Below are positions 22,373 through 31,686 of a stretch of DNA of 64,000 bases, piece after piece. The stretch spans positions 124,001 through 188,000 of the forward strand of contig CAMYMC010000008.1 of assembly GCA_947259365.1 (NCBI GenBank), in the 5' to 3' direction. The notes under the pieces are model-generated. The model worked only from the letters and a program-made list of their open reading frames with translations, was not told where the DNA came from and made no database searches. This stretch comes from an uncultured Acidimicrobiaceae bacterium (GTDB taxonomy: Bacteria; Actinomycetota; Acidimicrobiia; Spongiisociales; UBA5794). How positions within the stretch are numbered: the stretch's first letter is position 1; every line of letters starts with the position of its first letter. The position numbers and the translations under genes were made by a program.

Positions 22373-25300
22373 GGGCCGCACCCATGATCGCCTCGAGGAC
22401 CGGCTCGCCCCTCTCGGTGGCCCTCGCCGCCGCCTCGAGCACCCGCTTGTAGTCCCGCGGCATGACCTTGACGAAGTGCCCCAGCTCGTCGTCCCACGAG
22501 GCGAGGATGCGCTCCGCCACCGTCGAAGCCGTCTCCCGGTGGTGGGTGGTGATGGTCTCTTCGAGGAACGCCACGTCCTCGGGCTCGAGCGAGTCGAGCG
22601 TGACCATCTCTCGGTTGACCCGGGTGCCGAAGAGCCCGCGAGCATCCCAGACATAGGCGATGCCACCCGACATGCCTGCGGCGAAGTTGCGCCCCGTCGG
22701 CCCGAGCACGACCGCTCTGCCTCCCGTCATGTACTCACAACCGTGGTCGCCGACGCCTTCGACGACGGCGACCGCACCGGAGTTGCGGACGCAGAACCGC
22801 TCGCCGACGACGCCTCGCAGGTACACCTCGCCGGCGGTGGCGCCGTAGAGGATGACGTTGCCGGCGATGATGTTCTCCTCGGGCGCGAAGGGAGCGTCGG
22901 GGTGGGGGCGCACGACGATCCTGCCCCCGGACAGCCCTTTGCCCACGTAGTCGTTGGCGTCTCCGGTCAGCCGCAGCGTGATGCCGCGGGGGAGGAAGGC
23001 TCCGAAGCTCATCCCGGCCGAGCCGGTGAAGTTCACGGTGATCGTGTCGTCGGGAAGCCCCTCAGCGCCGTGGCGTCTCGTGACGTGGTGGCCGAGCATC
23101 GTGCCGACCGTGAGGTTGACGTTGCGGATCGGCAGGTCGAGCGTGACGGGCCGCCGCTCGACGAGGGCCGCCTCGGCGAGTTGGACGAGCGTCTGGTCGA
23201 GGGCGGCGTCGAGCCCGTGGTCCTGGTTGCGACGCCACGCGCGGGGAGCGTCGTCGGGGACCTCGGGGACGTGGAGGAGCGGGGAGAGGTCGAGCCCGCT
23301 CGCCTTCCAGTGCTCGACCGCGGCGTCGGTGTCGATGAGCTCGGCGTGGCCGATCGCTTCGTCGAGGCTGCGCAAGCCGAGCGCCGCGAGGTACTCGCGC
23401 ACCTCCATCGCAACGAACTCCATGAAGTTGACGACGTGCTCCGGCTTGCCGGTGTACTTCTCCCGCAGCGCCGGGTTCTGCGTGGCGATCCCCACCGGGC
23501 ACGTGTCGAGGTGGCACACCCGCATCATGACGCAGCCGGTGGCGACGAGCGGGGCGGTGGCGAACCCGTACTCGTCCGCACCGAGGAGGGCGGCGATGAT
23601 GACGTCTCTGCCGGTCTTGAGCTGGCCATCGACCTGGACGACGATCCGGTCGCGCAGCTCGTTGAGCAGCAGCGTCTGCTGGGTCTCGGCCAGACCGATC
23701 TCCCACGGCGCACCGGCGTGCTTGATCGACGTCAGCGGCGAGGCGCCGGTGCCGCCGTCGTAGCCGGAGATGAGCACGACGTCCGACTTTGCCTTGGCGA
23801 CGCCGGCGGCCACCGTCCCGACCCCGACCTCGGCCACGAGCTTCACGTGCACCCTGGCGTGCGGATTCGCGTTCTTGAGGTCGTGGATGAGCTGCTTGAT
23901 GTCCTCGATCGAGTAGATGTCGTGATGGGGCGGCGGGGAGATGAGACCGACCCCCGGCGTCGAGAAGCGCGTCGTGGCGATCCAGGGATACACCTTGGGG
24001 CCGGGGAGCTGGCCCCCCTCCCCCGGTTTGGCGCCCTGGGCCATCTTGATCTGGAGGTCGTCGGCGTTCACGAGGTACTCGCTCGTCACCCCGAACCTGC
24101 CCGAGGCCACCTGCTTGATGGCGCTCCTGCGGAGGTCACCGTTGTCGTCGGCGGTGTACCGGTCCGGATCCTCGCCTCCCTCACCGGTGTTCGACTTGGC
24201 CCCGATCCGGTTCATGGCGATCGCAAGGGTCTCGTGGGCCTCTTGGGAGATCGACCCGTACGACATCGCCCCCGTCGAGAACCTCCGCACGATCGCGGAG
24301 ACGGGCTCGACCTCCTCGAGCGGCACCGGCGGCCGCCTCTCCGTGTCGAGGCGGAACATGCCGCGGAGGGTGGCGAGCCGCCCGGCCTGGTCGTCGACGA
24401 GACGGCTGTACTCCTTGAACGTCTCGTAACTGTCGGTGCGCACCGCCTGCTGGAGCTTGAACACCGTCTCCGGGTTGAACGAGTGGTACTCCCCCTCGCG
24501 CCGCCACTGGTAGTCGCCGCCGAAGTCGAGGCCGCGATGGGCCCGCTCCTCGGGCCGGTCGGCGAACGCGACCCGGTGGCGTCGCGCCACCTCCGCGGCG
24601 ACGATGTCGAGCCCGATGCCGTCGAGCCGGCTCACCGTGCCGGTGAAGTAGCGGTCGACGAGGTCGGCACCGAGCCCGATCGCTTCGAAGATCTGGGCGC
24701 CGATGTAGGAGGCGACCGTCGAGATCCCCATTTTCGACATGACCTTGAGGATGCCCTTGCCGGCCGCCTTGACGTAGTTGGCCCTCGCCACGGCCACATC
24801 GAGCTCGCCGAGCCCGTAGTCGTGGCCGGCGACGAGCTCGTCGACCGTCTCGAAGACGAGGTACGGGTTCACCGCTGCCGCCCCGTACCCCAGCAGGAGG
24901 CAGAGGTGATGGATCTCGCGCGCCTCGCCGGTCTCGACGATGAGACCCACCTTCGTCCGCTGCTTGGAGCGAATGAGGTGATGGTGCACGGCCGAGGTCG
25001 CCAGCAGCGCCGGGATCGGCGCCAGCTCCTCCGTCATCCCCCGGTCGGAGAGCACGATGGCCGATGCTCCGTCGTCGATGAGCTCGTCGACGGCGTCGAA
25101 GAGCTCATCGAGGGCCTTCCGCAGCCCGTCGCCGCCGTCCGCCGGCCGGTACAAACAGCTCGCCTCACCCGTGTAGCCGGCGACGCGAGGGTCGTCGTCG
25201 AGGTGGAGCAGCCGCGCCAGCTCGTCGTTGTCGAGGATGGGAGACGGCAACTCGAGCATCCGACACGACACGGCCGTCGGCTCCAGCAGGTTCCCCTCCG

Positions 25301-26945
25301 GCCCCAACACCGAGCGGAGGGAGGTGACGAGCTCTTCGCGGATGGCGTCGAGCGGCGGGTTGGTGACCTGGGCGAAGAGCTGTTTGAAGTAGTCGTAGAG
25401 CAGGCGGGGACGGTTGGACAGCACGGCGGGGGGCGTGTCGGCGCCCATCGACCCGAGGGCTTCTTTCCCCTCGCGGGCCATCGGCGCGACGAGGAGCTTG
25501 AGCTCCTCGTGGGTGTAACCGAACGCCATCTGGCGCTGGAGGAGGGGCAGCTTCTCGCTACGCGTGGACTCCTGAGGCGCCACGTCGTCGAGGTGCAGGA
25601 AGTTCTCCGCCACCCACTGCTGGTACGGCCGTGCCGTGGCCAGCTCCGCCTTGATCTCCTCGTCCCGCACGATGCGACCCTGCGTCGTGTCGATGAGGAA
25701 CATGCGGCCCGGCTGGAGACGACCCTTCTCGACGACGGTGGCAGGAGGAACATCGACGACGCCGACCTCTGACGCCATGACGACGAGACCGTCGTCGGTC
25801 ACCCAGTAGCGAGAGGGCCGCAGCCCGTTGCGATCGAGAACCGCGCCGATGAGCTTCCCGTCGGTGAATGCGATCGAGGCCGGCCCGTCCCAGGGCTCCA
25901 TGAGTGCCGAGTGGTACTGGTAGAAGGCCGAGACCTCGGGCCGGAGGTGCTGGTGGTTCTCCCATGGCTCGGGGATCATCATGAGCACCGCCTCGGGCAG
26001 CGGGTACCCGCCCATGTAGAGCAACTCGAGCGCCTCGTCGAACCCTGCGGTGTCGGAGGCACCCGGGGTGCATACCGGGAAGATCCGCTCGAGGTCGCCC
26101 TCGATGAGATCGGTGGCGAGGAGCGCCTCCCTGGCGCGCATGAAGTTGCGGTTCCCCTTGATCGTGTTGATCTCCCCGTTGTGGGCGATCATCCGGTACG
26201 GATGCGCCAGCGGCCACGACGGGAACGTGTTCGTCGAAAAGCGCGAGTGGACCAGCACGAGGGCGCTCTCGACCCGGTCGTCATGCAGCTCGGGGTAGAA
26301 CTCGGCCAGCTGGGGCGCCGTCAACATCCCCTTGTAGACGAAGGTCCGTGCCGACAGGCTGGGGAAATACACACCGTCGTGCATCTCGCTGGCGCCACCC
26401 ATCGCCTCGTTCACTTCGTCGGCGCCTGCGGTGAGATGTATCTCGTGTTCGATCCTCTTGCGGACGGCGTAGACGCGCCGGTCGAGATCGATCCCGCCGA
26501 GCCCGTCCCCTGCGATGAACAGCTGGTGGAAGCGGGGCATCGTCGCCGCCGCGGCCTTGCCCAGCATGGAGGGATCGATCCTGACGTCGCGCCACCCGAG
26601 GACGGCGAGCCTCTCGTCGGTGACGATGGCCTCGATCTCTTCCATCGCCCGCGCCGTCTGCGCGGCATCCTGGGGGAAGAAGCCGATCCCCGTCGCGTAG
26701 AAGCCCTCCCGGGGCAGCTCGAACGGGAGGACATCGCGGAAGAACCGATCGGGGACCTGCATGAGGATCCCGGCGCCGTCACCGGTGTTGACGTCGGCGC
26801 CCGCGGCTCCACGGTGCTCGAGGTTGCACAAGGCCCCGAGGCCGAGCTGGACGATCGAGTGGCTCGCGCGCCCCTCGAGGTCCGCGACGAAGCTGACGCC
26901 GCAGGCGTCGTGCTCGTACGTCGGCTCGTAGAGCCCGGGGGCCAC
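22365..26945 (-). CDS. gltB: glutamate synthase large subunit
   Basis: A 1526-residue enzyme making two glutamates from glutamine and 2-oxoglutarate. The N-terminal glutaminase nucleophile is the Cys in [11 protein letters not shown]; about 14 residues before it form the cleaved propeptide. The FMN/synthase domain contains [17 protein letters not shown] and the 3Fe-4S Cys in [16 protein letters not shown]. The C-terminal GXGXG beta-helix includes [14 protein letters not shown]. The start chosen is GTG 26945, with GGAAAGG eight bases upstream; the track's 27014 start adds a non-conserved tail. Transcription may begin far upstream (see 27084-27089). Confidence 0.96.
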
Positions 26946-27083
26946 AGCACCAGCCTTTCCGGAATCGCGCAACCCCGTGGGGCGGCGCATGCCACTCGCG
27001 CACCGTCTTCCCACGTGGGACGCTGCCTCGGATGGTCGCTCCCCATCAGCGGAACCGGCCAGCAGTGGTGCAGCGGAATGGCC

Positions 27084-27089
27084 ATCATA
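27084..27089 (-). promoter_or_regulatory. candidate -10 element for gltB with a long leader
   Basis: On the minus strand TATGAT lies about 140 bases before the gltB GTG, matching the -10 consensus at five of six positions. No good -35 is visible. If used, the leader would be about 130 bases, GC-rich and able to fold. The spacer 26946-27154 between gltB and the divergent gene has no other feature I can name. Confidence 0.35.
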
Positions 27090-27154
27090 CCCCGGGGCAC
27101 CTGACCCGGACCGGGCTGCGCCACCGCGGCAGCGACGGATCTACCCTCACCGCC

Positions 27155-27661
27155 ATGCCGGTGATCGTCGTCGGTGCCGACTCGGACCTCGGAGAGAGGA
27201 TCGTCGCCGCCCTCCTCCCCACCGCTGCAGAGGTCCGGGCCTTCGTGACCGATCCCGGTGCCGCTCCCGGACTGAAACAGCGTGGTGTGAAGGTGGCGAT
27301 CGGTGACGTGTCCGACGGATCTCACGTCGGCGGTGCTGCGATCAACACCTTCTGCGCGGTCATCATCGCCGCGGCTGCCGTCGACGACCGGGAGCGCTCG
27401 TTCGCGAGCACCCCGGCCGAGGTCGCGGCGGCGTGGGCGGAGGGCCTCGCCGAAGCGGGCACCACGAGGGTCATCTGGATCGGTGACGAGTCGGTCCGCG
27501 ACGTCGCTGCGCCGGTCGCCGCGTCCGTGACCGAGTTCGTTGCGGTCTCCTCCACGGCGTTCGGAGCCGACGAGATCGTCGCCGAGGTCGTCCGGCTCGA
27601 GGCGCTCGACCGCCTGGCTGAGCCGGTCGACACTCCGGCGGAGGACGCGCTGGACGCGTGA
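27155..27661 (+). CDS. Rossmann-fold NAD(P)-binding protein, short
   Basis: A 168-residue protein whose start MPVIVVGADSDLGERIVAAL is an NmrA/SDR-type nucleotide-binding fold (G-x-D-S-D-L-G). Strands at AEVRAFVTDPG and KVAIGDVSDGSHV match the second and third beta-alpha units, and TRVIWIGDES is a later strand. It is far shorter than catalytic SDRs and no Y-x3-K motif is present, so it may bind a nucleotide without catalysis or act as a redox sensor. ATG 27155 is chosen because the upstream part of the track ORF is not conserved-looking. It is divergent from gltB. Confidence 0.7.
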   Translation: MPVIVVGADSDLGERIVAALLPTAAEVRAFVTDPGAAPGLKQRGVKVAIGDVSDGSHVGGAAINTFCAVIIAAAAVDDRERSFASTPAEVAAAWAEGLAEAGTTRVIWIGDESVRDVAAPVAASVTEFVAVSSTAFGADEIVAEVVRLEALDRLAEPVDTPAEDALDA

Positions 27662-27677
27662 AGGCCTGCCTCCCCGC

Positions 27678-28901
27678 TCAGAAGACCTCGGGGCACCAGG
27701 GGGCGATGGGCCACGACACGATGCGGTCGAGCGTCGCGATCGCGGCGGCGTCTCCTCTGATCTCGCCGGCGCGGGCGAGCGGCAGGGTGTGCGCCGCCCC
27801 GATGTAGATCGCCCCCAACGCCCGAACATCCATCGCGACGTCGGGATCGGCGGTGGTCGGGACGCACTCGGCGCCATCCGCCGACGCCTCCAGCCGGTAC
27901 GTCGCCACCTCACCGTCGACGCCGCCGATTCCAAGCACGAGCGTGCCCGGCTCGCAATAGCGCCGTGCTTCGAGGGCCGCTCGCACGTCGAGGACCCGGA
28001 GGTAGAGGGCATCGAAGAGGCTGCGGGAGATGCGACGCCGATCGGATGCCTGCCACGCCAGCTCGAGATCCGTCGGCTCGTTCCAGTACGTGACGTGGGG
28101 AAACAGGTCGATTGAGGCGAGGAAGCGCCAGAGGTCGAGTCGCGCCGGCGCGTCGACGGAGATGAGCTCGGAGACGTCGACGGCACCCGCCGGCAGGTCC
28201 CCTTCCCACTTGTCCTTCTGCCGATACAGCGCGTAGCCGACCGCATCGCCGTCCCGGAACAGCACGGCGGCACGGCGTGCGCTCGCCCCGTCCCGCCACT
28301 CGGGCGGGTCGTGGAGCCGGTCGTGGACCCACCAGGGGCGAGACCTGGTGAGCATGCCGGGCCGTTGGCCGAGAGCACGCTCGTAGATGCCGGTGAGCAG
28401 CTCGACGTTCTCGTCGGCGTCGACGAGGGACACCTCCCCCACGCCGTCTCCCGGTGGGAATCCGACGAGGCGGGCGTCGAAGCTCACCCGCACCCGCTCG
28501 GTGGCGGCGCCGTAGCCGAACCTGCCGTAGATGGGCGACTCCGATGCCCACAGTCCCGAGACCGCCTCGCCGCATTCGCGGGCGTCGTCGACATGAGCGG
28601 AGATCATCGCCCGCATGACACCCCGCCTCGTATGCGTCGGCCGGACGGTGACCATGGTCAGCCCGCCCATCGGCACGGTGCCGCCGGGGATCGTCAGACC
28701 GAAGCCGACGGCGGCAGCGGTGCCGACCATCGTGGGACCGTCGAATGCCGCGTAGGTGCGGTCGAGCTCGACGAGGGCCCGGAATCGCGCCGCCGCCTCG
28801 TCGACGTCGTCGCTGCCGATGTCGCCGCCGAAGCCGCGCCGGAGGTTCGCACGGAACGCCGTCACCTCTCCGTCCGCGATCGGTCGGACCGTCAGATCCA
28901 T
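27678..28901 (-). CDS. Eis-family GNAT N-acetyltransferase
   Basis: A 407-residue protein with the Eis architecture: N-terminal GNAT domain (MVTVRPTHTRRGVMRAMISA is the CoA loop, about 85-105), a second GNAT-like domain, and a C-terminal SCP2-like domain ending in a free-carboxylate Phe (CPEVF). The Tyr in SPIYGRFGYG corresponds to the general acid of Eis. Members acetylate amines of aminoglycosides or lysines; the natural substrate here is unknown. ATG 28901 fits the family N-terminus (MDLTVRPIADGEV). It converges with the Rossmann gene and diverges from the F420-type gene. Confidence 0.9.
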   Translation of the reverse strand: MDLTVRPIADGEVTAFRANLRRGFGGDIGSDDVDEAAARFRALVELDRTYAAFDGPTMVGTAAAVGFGLTIPGGTVPMGGLTMVTVRPTHTRRGVMRAMISAHVDDARECGEAVSGLWASESPIYGRFGYGAATERVRVSFDARLVGFPPGDGVGEVSLVDADENVELLTGIYERALGQRPGMLTRSRPWWVHDRLHDPPEWRDGASARRAAVLFRDGDAVGYALYRQKDKWEGDLPAGAVDVSELISVDAPARLDLWRFLASIDLFPHVTYWNEPTDLELAWQASDRRRISRSLFDALYLRVLDVRAALEARRYCEPGTLVLGIGGVDGEVATYRLEASADGAECVPTTADPDVAMDVRALGAIYIGAAHTLPLARAGEIRGDAAAIATLDRIVSWPIAPWCPEVF

Positions 28902-28983
28902 GGCCGCCAAGCTATCAGAGCGGCCCGGTAGCGACCGACACCCCGGTAGGGTCGGCGGCTCCGTCACCACGCCGAGGAGCGCC

Positions 28984-29772
28984 GTGAGCAAGGTCCGCAT
29001 CGCCGTCCAGTTCCACCCCCAGCATGCCGACTACGACGGCATCCGCCGCGCCGTCGCCCGGGCGGAGGAGCTCGGAGTCGACATCGCCTACACCTGGGAC
29101 CACTTCTACCCCCTCTACGGCGAGCCCGACGGCGAGCACTTCGAGTGCTGGACGATGCTCGGAGCGTGGGCCGAGGCGACCGAGCGCATCGAGATCGGGC
29201 CGCTCGTGACGTGCAACTCGTATCGCAACCCGCAGCTCCTCGCCGACATGGCCCGCACCGTGGATCACATCTCCGGAGGACGCCTGATCTTCGGCATCGG
29301 CGCAGGCTGGTTCGAGCGGGACTACGACGAGTACGGCTACGAGTTCGGCACCGGCGGCGAACGTCTTCGCGCCCTCGCCCGCGATCTCCCCCTCATCAAG
29401 GCACGTTGGGCGAAGCTGAACCCGCCGCCCACTCGTCGGCTACCGCTCCTCATCGGCGGCGGGGGAGAGCGGGTGACGTTGCGAATCGTCGCCGAGCACG
29501 CCGACATCTGGCACGGGTTCGGGACACCGGACGAGCTCGCCCACAAGATCTCGGTCCTCGGGGACCACTGCGCCGCGGTCGGACGCGATCCGGGCGAGAT
29601 CGAGAAGTCGGTGGGAGTCAACAACAAGAGGGTGACCGACGTCGGCGCCCACGGTGATCTCCTCTACGACCTCGGGATCCGCCAGCTCACCTTCGGCTCC
29701 AACGGGCCGGCCTACGACGTCGGCTTCATCGGCGAATGGCTCGCGTGGAGGGATGCGAAGAACGCGTCGTGA
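28984..29772 (+). CDS. LLM-class F420-dependent oxidoreductase
   Basis: A 262-residue luciferase-like TIM barrel. Typical patterns are ARAEELGVDIAYTWDHFYPL near the start, LGAWAEATERIEIGPLVTCN, and MARTVDHISGGRLIFGIGAGW, which is the family signature. It probably uses coenzyme F420 or FMN; substrate unknown. GTG 28984 follows GAGGAGC by three bases. It is shorter than the paralogues at 55210 and 60627. Confidence 0.87.
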   Translation: MSKVRIAVQFHPQHADYDGIRRAVARAEELGVDIAYTWDHFYPLYGEPDGEHFECWTMLGAWAEATERIEIGPLVTCNSYRNPQLLADMARTVDHISGGRLIFGIGAGWFERDYDEYGYEFGTGGERLRALARDLPLIKARWAKLNPPPTRRLPLLIGGGGERVTLRIVAEHADIWHGFGTPDELAHKISVLGDHCAAVGRDPGEIEKSVGVNNKRVTDVGAHGDLLYDLGIRQLTFGSNGPAYDVGFIGEWLAWRDAKNAS

Positions 29773-29799
29773 GTCGGATGCGGGCCGTGGCGATCGGCG

Positions 29800-30480
29800 C
29801 TACCTCCGGCCGTAGCCGATGACGGAGGAGGGGAGCTCGGCACCGGCGACGAGGTCAGGTGCCGGGACTGGTGCCGCGGCGACAAGGGCGAGCGGCACGA
29901 CGCCGGCCCAGATCCCGAGCTCGCGATCCGCCTCGTCGTCTTCGGGGGGCCCGGTACGCACCTTCGCCGACGCCTCGTCGAGGGCAACGGCGACGACGAG
30001 CGTGGCCCTCGCCTCGGCGTCGGTCATCGGTCGGGACTCGTCCCACCGACCGGGGAGGACGTGGTCGGTGATCGCGGCCAGCGCCCGCTCCTTCTCCACC
30101 GGATCGTCTACGACCCGGGGCTCACCGAACACGACGACCGAGCGGTAGTTCATGGAGTTGTGGAACGCCGACTTGGCGACGACGAGGCCGTCGACGATGG
30201 TCATCGTGACGCAGACCTCCTCCCCCCGTTTCATCGCCCGCAACAGCCTGCTCGCCGGAGAACCGTGCAGATAGAGGGCGTCGCCCACCCGCCCGTGGTT
30301 CGTGGGGATCACGACCGGGTGGCCTTCGTGGACGATGCCGACGTGGCAGATGAGCGCCTCGTCGACGATGGCGGTGATCTCGTCGCGGTCGTAGACCCCG
30401 CGTTCGGGGAGCCTGCGCACCTCGGTCCGCTCGCTGGGAGCCGGCACCGTCTCGACCTCCGCGGCGTCGTGTCGGCTCAT
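29800..30480 (-). CDS. pyridoxamine 5'-phosphate oxidase-like FMN-binding protein
   Basis: A 226-residue split-barrel protein of the NimA-like PPOX group. RRLPERGVYDRDEITAIVDE leads into the barrel, VVIPTNHGRVGDALYLHGSP is the usual first hairpin, and SMNYRSVVVFGEPRVV the later strand with flavin contacts. It may reduce or sequester small compounds; it is not the vitamin B6 enzyme. It lies 24 bases from the aminotransferase gene on the same strand. Confidence 0.85.
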   Translation of the reverse strand: MSRHDAAEVETVPAPSERTEVRRLPERGVYDRDEITAIVDEALICHVGIVHEGHPVVIPTNHGRVGDALYLHGSPASRLLRAMKRGEEVCVTMTIVDGLVVAKSAFHNSMNYRSVVVFGEPRVVDDPVEKERALAAITDHVLPGRWDESRPMTDAEARATLVVAVALDEASAKVRTGPPEDDEADRELGIWAGVVPLALVAAAPVPAPDLVAGAELPSSVIGYGRR

Positions 30481-30504
30481 GCTACGGCCCTCGTCCCGGA
30501 GCGA

Positions 30505-31614
30505 TCACAACGCCTCGGCGAGGAGCTCGACGGAATCGGGGTCCGTGCTGGCGTGGGGTGCGAGGCGCACGTCGCGGCCGTAACACGTACTGGAGATCCC
30601 GACGTCGAGGAGCCGTCGATGCGTGTCGAGCGGATCGATGCCCGGCATTCGGAAACTCACGATGCCCGCTCGTTCCGCGGGCGTCCGCCACGGCGCGATG
30701 ACCTCTGCCCCGGCGCTGGCGAGCACGTCCTCGATCGATGCGACGAGGTCGAGGATCGTCGCCTCGATCGCCGTGATCCCGGCGAGCTCGATGACCTCGA
30801 CAGCGGTGGCAAACGCGAGCGCCCCGAACATGGCGGGGGCTCCGAGCTGGAAGCGCTCGGCATCCGCCCGCTCCTCGTGCGGCGGCGGGGTCCCGAAGTC
30901 GAACGCGTCCTCCACCGCCCACCAGCCGGCGAGGGCCGGCGAGATCCGATCGAGCGCCCGGCCCGAGACCGCCAGCACCCCGGACCCGAACCCGGCTCTC
31001 ATCCATTTGTGCCCCGCCGAGGCGAGGACGTCCGCAGGAGCCAGAGAGGCGGCCACAGCGCCCAGCCCTTGGATCGCGTCGACGACGAGGATCCCATCCG
31101 GTACCAGCTCCCGGATCGCAGGGACGTCGACGCGGAATCCGGTGCGGAAGTCGACGAGGCTGACCGTCACGACGCGGGTATCCGAGTCGACGGCGTCGCG
31201 CAACGCGTCCGCGGTCACCCTCCCGTCCGGCACCGGGACCCGGCGCACCGCAAGACCGCCGAGCGCCTCGGCACGCATCCACGGGTACTGGTTGGCGGGG
31301 AACTCGTGGGCGGCGAAGACGACGTTGCCGTCGACACCGATGAACCCGAACGCCGTGGCAAAGAGCGCCGCCGACGTCGAAGGCACCACCGTGACCTGCT
31401 CCGGGGACGCACCGACGAAACGAGCCATCGTGGCCAGCGACGCTTCGTACACCCCGGTGATGCTCGGCCCGATTGGAGCCGGCGGAGCGGACATCGCCGC
31501 CATCGTGTCGGCGAGGGCCACCCTCACCCGCTGGGGAAGCGGCGACACGGCGGCGTGGTCCATGAACCCGACCGGCTCGGAGAACTCGCGAAGGTAGGCG
31601 GCGGGCACCGTCAT
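30505..31614 (-). CDS. class V aminotransferase-fold PLP enzyme (cysteine desulfurase-like)
   Basis: A 369-residue fold-type I PLP enzyme. VPSTSAALFATAFGF binds phosphate, DAIQGLGAVAASLA holds the PLP-ring Asp and Gln, and the Schiff-base Lys is in ASAGHKWMRAGFG. The sequence resembles SufS/selenocysteine lyase and isopenicillin N epimerase-like proteins. Near the C-terminus ISSTCYGRDVRLAPH has a Cys about where SufS has its persulfide Cys, but the RTGHHC motif is missing, so a desulfurase role is doubtful. It is not next to the suf genes. Confidence 0.82.
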   Translation of the reverse strand: MTVPAAYLREFSEPVGFMDHAAVSPLPQRVRVALADTMAAMSAPPAPIGPSITGVYEASLATMARFVGASPEQVTVVPSTSAALFATAFGFIGVDGNVVFAAHEFPANQYPWMRAEALGGLAVRRVPVPDGRVTADALRDAVDSDTRVVTVSLVDFRTGFRVDVPAIRELVPDGILVVDAIQGLGAVAASLAPADVLASAGHKWMRAGFGSGVLAVSGRALDRISPALAGWWAVEDAFDFGTPPPHEERADAERFQLGAPAMFGALAFATAVEVIELAGITAIEATILDLVASIEDVLASAGAEVIAPWRTPAERAGIVSFRMPGIDPLDTHRRLLDVGISSTCYGRDVRLAPHASTDPDSVELLAEAL

Positions 31615-31686
31615 GGGTCGCCCGGCATCCCGTTCGAGCGAGTCTTCACCGCGCGGAGGCTACCGGGTCGACACCACCCGCCGCCG

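Noticed and set aside
26946-27080. Glutamine (glnA-type) riboswitch ahead of gltB
   Set aside because: The conserved glnA RNA words were not found on either strand.
26411-28378. 655-codon minus-strand ORF
   Set aside because: Runs across the divergent gltB promoter region and out of frame through gltB and the Eis-like gene; no recognisable domain.
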